DNA from: Tupaia tana
Taxonomy: Eukaryota; Chordata; Mammalia; Scandentia; Tupaiidae
Assembly: GCA_026018925.1 (NCBI GenBank)
Contig: JAKSZU010000003.1
Span: 10,689,236-10,753,235, forward strand
DNA length: 64,000 nt
Direction of reading: 5' to 3'
Position 1 is the stretch's first letter. Each line of letters begins with the position of its first letter. The notes beneath the pieces were generated by a model. That model did no database searches. It saw only the letters and a program-made list of their open reading frames with translations, and was not told the DNA's origin. The translations under genes were made by a program, and so were the position numbers. Of the stretch, positions 22,004-33,315 are shown piece by piece.

Positions 22004-23304
22004 AAGCATACTGCACTTATACAACACAATGGAGAGTTATAGCTAATAAGATACTGAAGGATATACAGTGGAATCATCTTTAAAAACTGAATTAATGCAA
22101 AGGAGCCAGGAAAAAAAGAGAGAAAAAATAATAACAAACAGATGGTATAAATAGGAAACAAATAGCAAGATGTTAGATTTGGAACCAATATATTAATATT
22201 CACATTAAAGGTCTGTAGTCTAAATACCTGGAGAAAAGGCACGTATTGTTGGATTGGATTTTTTTAAAAAAAGAATAAACTATACAATGCCCCAAATAAT
22301 TACACATTGCATATAAAGACATAAATAGGATAAAAGTAGTAGAATGAAAAATGATATATCATACTAAAGAACGAAAAAGCTTGAGTGGCTATATAAATAT
22401 TGGGCAAGTATGTTTAAGATAACAACATTAACAGGGATAATGAGGATCATTTCATAACTACCGGTGAATCAATACATCAAGAGAACATAGTCATCAGAAA
22501 TATTTATGTACTTAATAATAGAGCCTCAAAATACATTAAGCAAAACTGTAAGAAGAAATGGATCTACAATTATAGTTAGAGGATTTCAAACCACCTTCTC
22601 AAAACTTGATACGATAAGTAGACCTAGAATCAGTAAGGTTATAGAAGACAGTACTTGACCAACTCGATCTAATTAACATTTATAGAAAACTCAGCAACAG
22701 TAGAACACGCCATCTTTCCCACTGCACATGGAACATTCAGAAAGACATACTATTTTCTGGGCACAAACTAGACTCATCAATTTAAAAAAATATTAAACTG
22801 TATGTTCTCTGACCCCAGTGGCATTTAGTTAGAAATCAATAACACAGTGATAGCTGAATAATCCAGATTATTTAGAAAGTGTTTTTAAACCTATAGATTT
22901 AAAAAGACATGAGAAGAGAAATTATAAAATACTGTGAACTAAATGAAAATTAAAACACAACATATCCAAATTTGTGGGACACAGAAATAAAGCAGTGTAT
23001 AAATAAAAGTTTAAAGCACTGAATGCCTACATTAGAAAAAAAGAAAGATCTCAAATATCAGTTCCTATCTTAAGATGTGATGGCTTCACAGATATGTATG
23101 TATGAAAAAATCATTAATTTGTTCACTTTAACTATGTGCAGCTTATTGTAGGTCAATTATGAATCAATAAAATTTTCTAAAAAGTAGTCATTTAAACAAA
23201 GGGAAAAGTGAGAGATGATTAGCTTAATGGAATCCCTAGAAAAATTTTAGTGGAAGATCAAAGGAAAAATTTTCAGAATAGAAGATCTAAAAACGTGAAT
23301 TGAT

Positions 23305-23541
23305 GGGACCAACAGAGAGCGTGATGGTTATGTCACTGGACTCTCTCGTAGTCAACCATGGTCGGCAGCTTAGAACTCACACTGGGCACATATGCATGTG
23401 TGCTCAAGATTCTGAGAGGAGAATAGAGGAGAGGTTGTGGTGTGTCCATCCCCCCGGGAGGGAGGCGATTTCTCACTTTCTCTCTCTCTGTCTCTCTGGT
23501 GAGCACACAGACCCTATAGCAAAAATATCTCTTAAAAAAAA
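23305..23541 (+). mobile_element. Family A SINE lacking the B box
   Basis: Perfect TSD gtgaattgat (23295-23304 and 23542-23551). The head is present, but about 15 bases containing the B box are missing between accatggt and ggcagctta. The body is complete to ctatagcaaaaatatctctt. Confidence 0.92.
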
Positions 23542-23589
23542 GTGAATTGATAAGTGCATTAGGAAATAAAGGAATGATTATAGCAATAG

Positions 23590-24020
23590 TTGATATACCT
23601 CATTCAGTTAACAGGTAACAAGCATCATGTAATCACCTGTGGTGTCGGCCACGCTGGCAGCTGAGCAGGCTCTCGGTAGCTCGTGGGAGTCCCTCTCCAG
23701 TACCGTTCTCTGTCCAAAGGAAGCTGCCCACCATGCTTTGCCTCCTTCCTGGAGAGTGATTTGCATCCAATGACAAGTCCAGGTGATCAGGCAAAGAACC
23801 ACCCTCTTTCTCTGATGGACACATGTGAAGACATCCCAGCTGCAGAGCTCCCCACCGATGCCTCTGCCTGATCTGTTTCCTCTGCAGAGCAGTCCCGCCT
23901 CTTCCTTTACCTAACCCTTCAGACTGCTACAGTGCCTCCACAGGTGTTGATTCCCAGAAATTTCTCCAATTAACTTCTTGTATGTAAATCTCCAAGGCTC
24001 AGAATCTGCTTCTCAAGGAA
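23590..24020. other. Unclassified old repeat, possibly an LTR
   Basis: GC-richer 23640-23940 is followed by ttcttgtatgtaaatctcc and cagaatctgcttctcaagg. These words recall the 3' part of old ERVL-class LTRs. The evidence is too weak for a family name. Confidence 0.3.
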
Positions 24021-24054
24021 CTGGACCAGAGATATTTGATCATCCTGTTTAATC

Positions 24055-24235
24055 CTCTGAACTTCTTTAATCCTCCAAACCTCTCTGAGGTATGTTTTAT
24101 TTGTATCTATATTTTACAAATGAAGGAAAAAATTGAAGTTAGAAAATTGAAGAAGTAACTTGTATAAGATTAGTAGGACAATTGGAGAAGCTGATAAACA
24201 AGTGCCTTGATCATGCCAAACTAGATAGCCTCGTG
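24055..24235 (-). mobile_element. MIR SINE, very diverged
   Basis: tcctccaaacctctctgagg, atattttacaaatgaagga and gaagaagtaacttgtataag follow antisense MIR order. Confidence 0.5.
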
Positions 24236-24581
24236 ATTTGATTATGAATTTATTAAAATTTATTCTAGTATCTTTTTTGATAGTATTTTCATGTTGACAG
24301 ATTATATGAAGGCGTAGTTTATCTTGATGCATCATACTTAAGTGTAAAGTGAAATGAGCTACAAATGATGGTGTAGATAGATGAATTAACAACAATTTGA
24401 TCATTGTACCCAGTACGTGTTGATTAATAAGGTCCTGCAAAACTAGCCTGTGTATCTTTTGGGGGCACCGTATTGTTAATGCCTACACAAGCCTGCCGTT
24501 TATTTAGCATTGATAAATGGTTGCGGAATTTAATGGAAGCCCTGGGGAGTCCCTGATAGATTGCCATTAAGCCCTATTCTT

Positions 24582-24857
24582 TTTTTTTTTTTTTTTTTTT
24601 TTTGGAGAGGTTTTTCGCTATAGGGCGCGTGCACTCGCCAGACAGACAGAGAGAGACATAGAGACAGAAAGCGAGAAATCACCCCCCAGGGGGGATGGTC
24701 ACACCGCAATCCCTTCTCCTCCATTCTCCTCTCGGGATCTTGGGCACGCACGCACACGCGCCCGGCATGAGTTGTAAGCCACCGGGTCCGAGACGCGAAC
24801 AGCAGTCGACTACGTGGGAGTCCAGCGACATAGCCATTACGCTAACTGCTGGTTCCC
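24582..24857 (-). mobile_element. Family A SINE, among the youngest, perfect TSD
   Basis: TSD aagccctattctt at 24569-24581 and 24858-24870. Long T-tail, gagaggtttttcgctatagg, intact palindrome and CpGs. The donor-like GTGAGT is here ATGAGT. Confidence 0.96.
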
Positions 24858-24870
24858 AAGCCCTATTCTT

Positions 24871-27324
24871 GAGCTTGGTATATGATTTTCTATCAGTGAA
24901 CTGAGTGGAGTCCACCATCATAATTACACAATGTGCTATCAATGTTGCATTAAAACACTACTGATAAATCACACATTTATTTGACAAAGCTTCAAAGATA
25001 TCTAACTCATTGATGTTTATTCCAAAAACAGTTATTGAACACCACTGTGTACTAGATCCTCTGCTATGCACACAAATGATTAAAATGTTTGTGACTATGG
25101 GGTACAAGATGACACTTGATAATTTTATATGAAGGGCTAGATTTACTTTCCAAAAAATGCGCAATTTAGGATAACTGGTCAAGGTGCTGGGTTGACATTT
25201 GGGTGATTGTACATTTATAAACAACTTAACAGTGTGATATTGTTATCAAGATTATTCAAGTCAGATTTATGATGAGTTAATAGAAACACAATGTCCAGGT
25301 AAAGCAGAATCCCCAGCTCTTTGCCAAACTGCTCAGACCACATCTTCAGTGCCATGTTCAATCTGAGAACCACTGAAACACACCAGAAAACCATAGCCAA
25401 CATTTAAATTTGACACATACACTAGCAATTACCCAAATTAAATCAGAACGTTCTGGTATCTGTGCTCTAGAAAACGTATATGAAGGGACTAAAATTCTGT
25501 AAATTTAAGAATGGAAGGCTAAGGAAAACCACAGTCTATTTTCTCATGATTATTACATCAAAGAGAGGGTAGGCTTGGTCTCAATGCTTTAGAAAGACAG
25601 GTGTAAGGAAATTAGAAGGAAGCACATTTTGATTTGAGTTTTTTGAAGAAAGTTTGAGACATCATTGTGAAAGAGGAGTGTTCTCTCCCAGATACGGTAA
25701 GTTTGTTCTTCTGTATCTGTTAAAGTAACTGCATAGTGATTGTTGAACTGAGTTAAGTTCTTAAGTATCTTCCAGTTCTAAAACACAAAGAGACCTTTTC
25801 CTTTAGAGTAAACCATTTAATGGGGGAGAATGTCATCATTTTTAACAGTTCATTTATCCTTAAGAAAAGCATGTATTTTATTTCCTATAATGATTTATTT
25901 GCTCTCCAGAATATTTATTTGTGTGCACTCTCTTTCGTGTGTGTACACACACACACACATACAATACATTGAGACATATATAATATCTGGGTAAACTTAC
26001 TGAGAAAAATAAAATTCAAAATGGAACTTTGAATAAATTCTGGCAAATAGATCTTATTCTATTTATTTGAAAAATCCAGATTATTAACAATACCATAAAG
26101 ATAGTTCGCTGCAATAGATATGTCACTTGTCTCATGACTTCACTATGCCACATACTATACTGTAATTTCATATCTAAAGGACAGTTTACTTTGAATTATG
26201 GGAATATGAATATACTATAGTACTATTTTTGGTAGCAATTTAGTGAACTAAAACAGAAAAATCAAAATATTTCACTATGTACCCCATAAATCTGATTTGC
26301 AATTTTCTCTTCTTTAGCCAAAACATAAAATAATGGAAGACAAAAAACATGTAATAATTTTATTAATGTTTTCCAACCAGATAATTAATATGAATATTGG
26401 GTGTGTTATAATTATTTTTGTTCCCTAAAGTGTCTTAACATTGTTTCTTTTTTACTAAGAGTCAAAGCAAAATTTTTATTGTCCTCGAAAAGAAAAAAAA
26501 AAGTAAAACCAATCATGTGGACAAAGTAGATTTCTGACCAGTTGTAGAATAATGAACATTGTCCTGAAATCTTTAAAAACTAAAATAAAAAACCTCTCAC
26601 ACTGTGACTAGTAAGGCCAAACACATTTTTCTAACAATAGATAGTAGCTGTAAAATACATCTGTTCTCAATTTCTAAAGAAGCTAATGATTCATTAATGC
26701 AACTATCAATTCTGAAAAAATTGGTCTTTAGAACAAATTAAATATGTCTTATGACTCTAGGACAAGGAGCTACAATTAAATAGTAAGTTGTGATTTCCAT
26801 TTTGGGGTATCATGCCAGAAAGGCAGATATGGAGTAAAAGAGTAATCAATTTAAGAGTTAAAACATGGGGGAAAAAAAAAAAAAAAAAAGAGACAACCTT
26901 GGAGGATAATTTGCAAGAAGTATTTTGATGGAACTATATAATAACTTTTAGCTTTGCCCAAATTTAAAATCATTATTAATATCTTGATAATAAATACAAA
27001 TGAAACACCAAGCATTATACTAAGCTCAAAGATAAAAGAGATTTCAGAAATGCCCGCTGTCCTTACTGAGGTCAAAGTTTAGCGGTCAGGGATAGGAGAT
27101 CAGCTTAGTCATGAGTGTAGCAATAATTCTTGATGGCTTCCCAGAGGGCTGTACAGTAAAGAAACCTGGCACAATGCCAAAGCTTTATAGGGAAGGAGGC
27201 CAATTTCACTTATTGAAGCTTGCCATTGGCATGAGAGAGAGCAGTGACATCTCAGGCATAGTCTCATATCATGGCTAACAGCATGGGCTGTGCAGCTGGG
27301 CAGCAGTATCAGAAAGATAAGTGT
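24871..27324. other. AT-rich unique sequence, no gene or family-assignable repeat
   Basis: About 2.4 kb with no SINE. It contains an (AC)n run near 25948-25960 and an A-run at 26871-26889. Frames are short and lack protein features. Confidence 0.5.
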
Positions 27325-27350
27325 AATAATAATAATAATAATAATAATTA
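27325..27350 (+). repeat. (AAT)n microsatellite
   Basis: Eight aat units just upstream of a palindromic MITE. Confidence 0.95.
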
Positions 27351-27355
27351 GACTA

Positions 27356-27431
27356 TATTAGGTCATCAGGGAAGTCATGATATATTTTTCTATGTAAAAA
27401 TGCATCATGGCTTTCCCAAGGACCCCATATT
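27356..27431 (+). mobile_element. Short palindromic MITE, mariner-like (copy 1)
   Basis: A 76-bp imperfect hairpin. The left arm starts tattaggtcatcagggaag, and the right arm is its near complement (ggctttcccaaggacccca). TA at the edges and a start like TTAGGT recall MADE1-type mariner derivatives, but the arm sequence differs from MADE1. A second copy lies at 42029-42113. Confidence 0.75.
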
Positions 27432-27541
27432 TATGTTCATACACAGATATATACAAATAATGAGAGATAAAGAGAAATATATTGCAATGCATGTGGGTGT
27501 AGAAATGGGTAATAGATAAATCCCACACCGGTAAGTTAGAG

Positions 27542-28045
27542 CAGCTGTACCCATCCTTTTTAGTACAAGGGAGTGGTTTCATGGAAGACAATTTTTCTAC
27601 AGACCTGGTTGGGTAGAGGGGAGGAATGGTCTAGAGATGATTCAAGCATGTTACATTTATTGTGCACTTCATTTGTATTATTATAACCTTGTAATATATA
27701 ATGAAATAATTATACAACTCATCATAATGTAGTATTTACAACACTCTCTAGTGCTAGCACCCCCATCTCAGCTCCACCTCAGATCATCATACATTAGATT
27801 TTCATAAGGATTGTGCAACCCTCACATACACAGTTCACAGCAGAGTTTGCGCTCCTGTGATAATTAATGCCACTGCTGATCTGGCAGGAGGCAGAGCTCA
27901 GATGGTAATGAGTGTGATGGGGAGTGGCTGTAAATACAGATGACACTTCACTTGCTCAACCACCACTCACCTCCTCTTATGCAGCCCAGTTTCTAACAGG
28001 CCACAGATGGGTACCAGTCCATGGCCCAGGGGTTGGGGAGCCCTG
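27542..28045 (-). mobile_element. hAT-Charlie-type DNA transposon fossil
   Basis: Inverted ends cagctgtacccatcctttt and ggggttggggagccctg bracket a sequence with ggtttcatggaagacaattt, gcacttcatttgtattatta, ttgcgctcctgtgataatta, ggcaggaggcagagctcag and gggtaccagtccatggccc. This is a well-known mammalian hAT relic. The putative 8-bp TSD matches at only 5 of 8 bases. No transposase. Confidence 0.8.
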
Positions 28046-28925
28046 AATTAAACTGTTTTGTGCTAAAATATGAACAACAGAATATTTCATTGAAAAAGTG
28101 GAACCTAAACTGGTCTATAGGAAAGACTAGAACCAAATAAGTGGAGCAGAAGTTACAAATGAGAGTGAGTATCCTAAGCAGCAGCAGGGGCCAGGCTATA
28201 CCAGAGATAAGGCAAAATATCCAAGGTTTTATTTCCTTATGGTAGATCTCTTTAGATCAAGTATAAGTTTCTTAAAGGAGCCATGGAGAATACAGAATGC
28301 ACATTGTTTTATGCCTTAGAAAATTACATGTTTTAAACAAGGAAGTGTATGTATTAGAAAGAGTGGTTCTCAAAAGTATGTAAGAAATCTTCTGGGAGCT
28401 CAAGGGAAATGGTAGCAACCTATATTGGATTCTTGTACAACACTTCTAAAAATATATACAGAACAACAAAACTTCTGTTTTGACAAAGTAGAAATAATGT
28501 GAGTTTTAAAATGTGAAGAGGGGAGCAAGGGGCAGCCTAGATCTGGAGCTACAGAGCTTTCTATTTCTCCAGACCTCATCATTCAAAAGCTGACAACTTG
28601 TTGGGCTCCTCCTGCTAGGCTGGTCACAACTACACACCCTAATGTAGCATGTGTTGCCTCCACAAGGAATTCGGAACTATTAGCTCTGAGTAGACCCTAA
28701 TCCCCAGAGATTCACAATGCCTTGCTGGTTCATCAGCCAGATTAGGGGATTTTTGGAAATCACATATATTTGAAGTCTTGCAAATAGTCATGATATATGA
28801 TATGATATGATACGATATGATATGATATAGTTTATGGAGCCCTCTTATATTTAAGATAGCATTTAACATGATTACATTATTGTAAATTAGACCTGATAGA
28901 ACAGTATTCTGTTAGTAAGACTCAC
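28046..28925. other. Unique sequence with (ATATG)n tract
   Basis: No gene or transposon is recognised. A tgata/atatg pentamer repeat occupies about 28790-28829. Confidence 0.5.
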
Positions 28926-29415
28926 TGGGACCAGCAGATGACATGGTAGTTATATCATTGGACTCCCACATAGTTGACCGTGGTTTGAATCCCAGACCCT
29001 GTGACTTAAAACTCACACCAGGGACTATACTATTTCTGTTGTTATAGAGTCACAAACAAAATTATACAAAAATTATAAAAAACATTTTGAACATTATCTT
29101 TAAAATTCAGTATTTTGAAATGTTGAAAGTTGTTTATCAACTGTCAAGAACTATGGAGTATGAGTTAAAATTTTTTGATATGTAAAGTAAATGTTTGTGG
29201 AAAAATATAAAAATAAATTTAAAAATTTTTTTTAAAAATCCTCACACCAGGGGCATGTGCATTCATTCCCAAAATCTCAAAAAGAGAATGGAGAAGACAA
29301 GATTGTGGTATGTCCATCCCTCCCCCCAGGGGAAAATGATTTCTCACTTTCTGTTTCTCTGTCTCTCTGGCAAGCACATGGACCCTATAACAAAAATCTC
29401 TCTTAAAAAAAAAAA
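28926..29415 (+). mobile_element. Family A SINE, mid-age, split by a retroposed insert
   Basis: The head and first part (28926-29023, gggaccagcagatgacatgg) and the remainder (29241-29415, from ctcacaccaggggcatgtgc to aaaaatctctcttaaaa) form one copy. 217 bp of unrelated sequence separate them, with ctcacaccaggg repeated at the break. Confidence 0.92.
29024..29240 (+). mobile_element. Retroposed sequence of unknown origin, A-rich 3' end
   Basis: It lies between a 12-bp duplication of SINE sequence (ctcacaccaggg, 29012-29023 and 29241-29252). Its right end is A-rich (aaaaatataaaaataaattt). Both features are expected of L1-mediated insertion of an RNA. The sequence is AT-rich with no coding frame and could be a 3' UTR piece or a 5'-truncated LINE. 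I do not recognise it. Confidence 0.65.
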
Positions 29416-29756
29416 GTATTAGCTCATTTATTTCAAGAGAGAATCAACAGATCATATTTAGTGTCTTGAATAAATTGCTCTATTTTGATATTAAAAAAAA
29501 GTATTAAGTCATATACATGTTGGCAGGTGTTAGACAAATACCAAAATACCATGAAAACTCAAGAGTCTTCCATATTAATGAAATTGGTAGGATTCAAGTT
29601 CTAAAACATGTCAAAGTATCCCTGTGAGAGGCAAGTAGCAATGCCTTTTTAAGTGTGACTAACAATGTTAAAGATAAATTAATTCCAACATTCCCATCTT
29701 ACTAGTCTTGTAAATGTATTCTTTTATGCAAAAGAGCATTTTTTTTTATAAAAGAT
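29416..29756. other. AT-rich unique sequence
   Basis: Nothing recognisable beyond short A and T runs. Confidence 0.5.
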
Positions 29757-29935
29757 AGATACTTCATACACATGCACCATATTCTCTCATTGGCAGCTAT
29801 TCAATTGTGCTGTTGTAGCATGAAGCAGCCATAGACAGCAGTAACAAAGAATGGTGTGGCCATGTTCTACTGAAACTTAGCCACTAGGGAGCAGGCCATA
29901 TTTGACATGGGGCCATAGTGTGTTGAACTTTGCTT
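29757..29935 (-). mobile_element. hAT-type relic, same family as 11517-11731
   Basis: Reversed order of the same relic: ctgttgtagcatgaagcagc, catagacagcagtaacaaag, gtgtggccatgttctactg, gggagcaggccatatttgac. The ends are decayed and no TSD is identified. Confidence 0.65.
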
Positions 29936-30061
29936 TGTGATCTGGGTTTCAATTAGCTAGTCCTTCTCATCTGAGAGATAGAAGCCTACTGAAGGGTAGC
30001 CAAAGAGATTGGATCCTGAGAGATCAGTCTTCCTGGTCTTACCTAATGGAATGCACTGTCA

Positions 30062-30318
30062 AAAATATAGGAGACCTGCTTGGTGGTGCAGTTCATTGCA
30101 AGGTGAACTTTAGTGCTGGCAGCCACATGTTTTACTGAGGGCTCAGGTCTCCAGGTCAGCCTGAAAAGACACCTGTGGTGTGTGCCCAAGATCCCAAGGA
30201 GCTACAGGGATAGGGCAAGGGGACTGTATTGTGAAAAGACCATGTGGAAGGTGCTTCTCTATATCTTTCTCTCTCTCTTGTATGTATTCCCTATTATAAT
30301 AAAATGTTGAAAAATTTA
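30062..30318 (+). mobile_element. SINE-like sequence, diverged
   Basis: A head-like gcttggtggtgcagttcatt and then gtgtgtgcccaagatcccaa, gctacagggatagggcaagg and a CT-rich part before attataataaaatg. The gcccaagatcc block is shared with family A, but the head is different. It may be a side branch or a chimera. Confidence 0.5.
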
Positions 30319-30784
30319 GAGACCACATTTTCATATTTAATACTCTGTGAGTATGGAGTATTAAATCTTCAATTTTTTAATGTATAATGTTCTTATAGAG
30401 TGAGTCATAGACATGCACACAAACACACATACACACTTTATGCTATTAGACATTGGGAGATACACTTCTAAGACTTTTCTTCAAAATTCCAGTGCTTCCT
30501 GCTTTCTGGCTAGATGGATTTTTCTAATGAACTTCACATCCTATTATAACACTATAAAATATCCTGCTGCTTTGAAAGCAGTAACAATTCCTCTTTAATT
30601 TCACAAATCTGAACATACAATTTCTATGAACCTTCCTGCACACACTACCCTCCAAATGAAATTTTCCTCATATATAATGTTAATGACTAAACAATCACCA
30701 TCACCAGGAACTTAAGTTGACGTGTTTCCTTTGTTGTCTTGCTGATGAGTGCTGGTATCTTAAATTACAAAGACAAGGAGTCTC
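30319..30784. other. Unique sequence, nothing recognised
   Basis: No gene or repeat is visible apart from a short (AC)-rich stretch near 30415-30435. Confidence 0.5.
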
Positions 30785-30910
30785 CAAAACATTCAAGGAA
30801 AATGTGTATTATGAAAAAACCTGTGCATGAGTTTCAAAGTTTTGCAGCACAATAAACCTATTCTTTAATTCCATTTTCCATGGACTTTTTTTAAGTCCTC
30901 TCTTACAGAC
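30785..30910 (+). mobile_element. Mariner-type MITE
   Basis: The two ends are near inverted repeats: acattcaaggaaaatgtgta on the left and ccattttccatggacttttt on the right. The interior reads aacctgtgcatgagtttcaa. The same element appears at 54663-54797 and as a half at 50846-50918. Confidence 0.7.
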
Positions 30911-31315
30911 CATAGGCAGCTCAGATCTGTTTATGTTGCTTTGAATGTATCCTGAATGTAGAATAATGCTCAGAGAGATTATCAGCACAAGCCTGGAAGA
31001 TTGTGATTTTCTGTGGCAGAGACCTCTCAACATGACAAAAGGGGAATAGAAGGTCATCATTCAACTTCTAGACAGACCTTACAATGCTTCAATCATTCCG
31101 GGACAGATAACAGATTCCTTTCCTCATTTCTGCTGGGGATATTGTGAGCTGCTTATTACTTCTCTTTCAAAGACAATTGATTTTTCTTATGCACTCTGTG
31201 TCATCATTACTCTCCCAGAACTGTTAATGAATCCTCATTATTATAAACTATTTTACTTTTGCTTTAATATTTTTTTCCAAGCAAACATTGAGCATTGAGA
31301 ACCCTTAACTTTTGT

Positions 31316-31412
31316 CCCTGCTCTTCCATTTACTATTTGTGTGACTTTAGGCAAGTGACTTGCAAGTGACTTCCGCTTCCCAGACCTTAGTCTTCCATCT
31401 TATAAAAGGAGT
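31316..31412 (+). mobile_element. MIR SINE fragment
   Basis: ctgctcttccatttactat, ttgtgtgactttaggcaagt and cagaccttagtcttccatct give the sense core of MIR, with a small duplicated acttgcaagtgactt. Confidence 0.75.
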
Positions 31413-31420
31413 AGATTATT

Positions 31421-31569
31421 GTAGCCAGGTGTTAACACAATGATAATGCAACTGGACCCACATGGGAAAGGTCTTCAGTTCATGTCCCAGGACTTTCCTG
31501 AGCATGTTCAGTGCATGAATGTGTGCCTGTGATCCAGGCTGGGGGTGGATGGTGGTGAGAAACACCACT

Positions 31570-31623
<54 letters not shown>

Positions 31624-31652
31624 GTGTTGCTCATGCACAGAAGAAATAAATG
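31421..31652 (+). mobile_element. Family A SINE-related copy, old, with expanded (TC)n
   Basis: gccaggtgttaacacaatg, caactggacccacatgggaa, gttcatgtcccaggacttt, gcatgaatgtgtgcctgtg and caccactggatctctctc follow the old-class order with a divergent middle. The CT block is now a pure (TC)n microsatellite at 31574-31619. Confidence 0.65.
31574..31619 (+). repeat. (TC)n microsatellite grown from a SINE CT block
   Basis: About 23 tc units lie where family A carries its CT-rich section. Confidence 0.95.
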
Positions 31653-31655
31653 ATT

Positions 31656-31918
31656 TTTTTTTTTTTTGGAGAGGTTTTTGCTACAGGGCATGTGCGCTCG
31701 CCAGAAAGACAGAGAGAGACAGAGAGACAGAAAGCAAGAAATCACCCCCCAAGGGGGATGGCCATGCCGCAATTCCTTCTCTTCCATTCCCCTCTTGGGA
31801 TCTCGGGCATGCACACACACGCACCTGGCATGAGTTTAAGCCATGGGGTCTGGGACTCAAACCCGTGGTCAACTACATGGGAGTCCAGCGACACAGCCAT
31901 AATGCTAACTGCTGATTC
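31656..31918 (-). mobile_element. Family A SINE
   Basis: Full antisense copy from the T-tail and gagaggtttttgctacaggg to taactgctgattcc. It stands directly beside the old plus-strand copy. The TSD is not clear (aatga-like words on both sides). Confidence 0.92.
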
Positions 31919-32204
31919 CAATGAGTATGTTTTTATAAAATAAGTAGATTATAATAAAGCTATAACATTTTCTAACTTTATAAAATCTCTTCACTGATAT
32001 CAAACAACCATTCTTTCCAACAAAGTTTAATGTCTTTGTTAAACTTTGGGAAGAAAATTGTTTAAAGTTGTTATTAACTTAATGGTCAGTCAGTGTTTTA
32101 TTTATTTATTTTACTCAGAGATATTTCATTTAGACCCTGCACTGTGTTCTATTTTCTAAAATAATGTGAGTGTGTATTTGACACTGCTGACCCCGTCACC
32201 TTTT

Positions 32205-32670
32205 GTACTCTTTCGGCATTCATAATAACATACGTTATTATGTGTTTCTAGCCACTCGCTTTTGAGGCTGCTTTTCTGGCCACCTCTAGCCTTCCTTCAA
32301 GTGTCTTTGTCCCTCAGGGCACTATTTAGTCTGTACACTGCTCTGAGACAGCCTACCCAACACATGGGCTGGTGTGCCACCTGTGCAGTGACGACTCCCA
32401 GCCTACCTCTCCAGTCACACCTCACCAAAGCTGCACTCTCCGGTGCAGGCACCTACTCAATGCCTCCAATCAGACGTGCGACCAGCCCCTCAACCCCACA
32501 TGTCATGCTGAACTCCTCCCATTTCCCCAGTCTGTTTCCTCTTGATCTTTCCTGTTTCTATTAAACATCACCATCATGCGTCCAATTACTCAAACCAAAA
32601 ACCTGGAAGTCATCTTTCCATTCTCAGTTCCTACATCTAATGAATGCCTCAAAGAACACCACAGTCTGGA
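32205..32670 (+). mobile_element. L2 LINE ORF2 fragment
   Basis: ccacatgtcatgctgaactc, actcaaaccaaaaacctgg and aagtcatctttccattctc correspond to the conserved L2 reverse-transcriptase C-terminal region. Upstream cysteine/serine-rich frames are decayed LINE sequence, including the 100-codon frame at 32262-32564. Confidence 0.7.
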
Positions 32671-33249
32671 AATTAAGAGTTTACATCGCTTTACTTTTCA
32701 CACAATAAACAGTCCCCTGTGGACAAAAGCCCATCCCAAATAGAATACATGGTTGGTTGTATGTGAGACCAAGTCTGAGAATAAATTATATAAAGGTAGA
32801 ATTAACAGTTAAATAGTATATTCTTCCATGAATTTAAATTTACTTCCAGACTAAAATCAGTGAGATGATCTAAGTGAATTCTCCTCCTGCTAATTGGCTA
32901 CATTTTCTCTGGTAAATTTAATATAAAAATGCTCTAAGGAAACTCAGAAATAAAATTTCTTACTCATGTTAAACACCAGATACTTTGGTTTAACACAGAT
33001 TGTTTGAAGAAAACCATCTAGAAAGTGGTCCTATAAGATTCAGACTTGTGCTAATTAAGAGAATTATGAAAAAAAAAATTACTTCCTGTCAGCATATCCT
33101 ACTCAATTCCTTCATACATTTAAAGCTAATGATTTACACTGAATTTCTCCACATTGAGTGACTGCAACATTAAAAACAAACAAATACAAATACAAATCTC
33201 TGGACTACAATACAGTCTCCCTCTTCAAGTTTTATTCTCTTTTATAAGT
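32671..33249. other. AT-rich unique sequence
   Basis: No gene or repeat is recognised. Confidence 0.5.
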
Positions 33250-33290
33250 TTCTGTCTCTCTGTCTCTCTCTGTCTGTCTGGCGAGCGCAA
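33250..33290 (+). mobile_element. Isolated 41-bp family A fragment without tail
   Basis: ttctgtctctctgtctctc and ctgtctgtctggcgagcgc match the young family A CT block and the start of its 3' end. Neither the upstream body nor the A-tail is present. The next SINE starts 26 bp downstream. Confidence 0.8.
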
Positions 33291-33315
33291 AAGACCTTGT
33301 TAAGAAAATAGCTCA

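Larger units (their letters stand above)
20440..23200 (+). mobile_element. Old L1 LINE, ORF2 5' half with internal loss, two SINEs inside
   Basis: L1M-like order from about 20800: ggcaccaagacatgtatag, attggaggcaaaataaactt, ttaggcatgaggaaatactac, then ggaaacaaatagcaagatg, attcacattaaaggtctgta, gagtggctatataaatattg, ttatgtacttaataatagagc, aattatagttagaggatttc, ctcgatctaattaacattta and gaatgcctacattagaaaaa. The reverse-transcriptase part is missing. The last 100 bp (ttattgtaggtcaattatg, aatcaataaaattttc) look like an L1 3' end, so there is an internal deletion. The frame is decayed. Confidence 0.75.
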
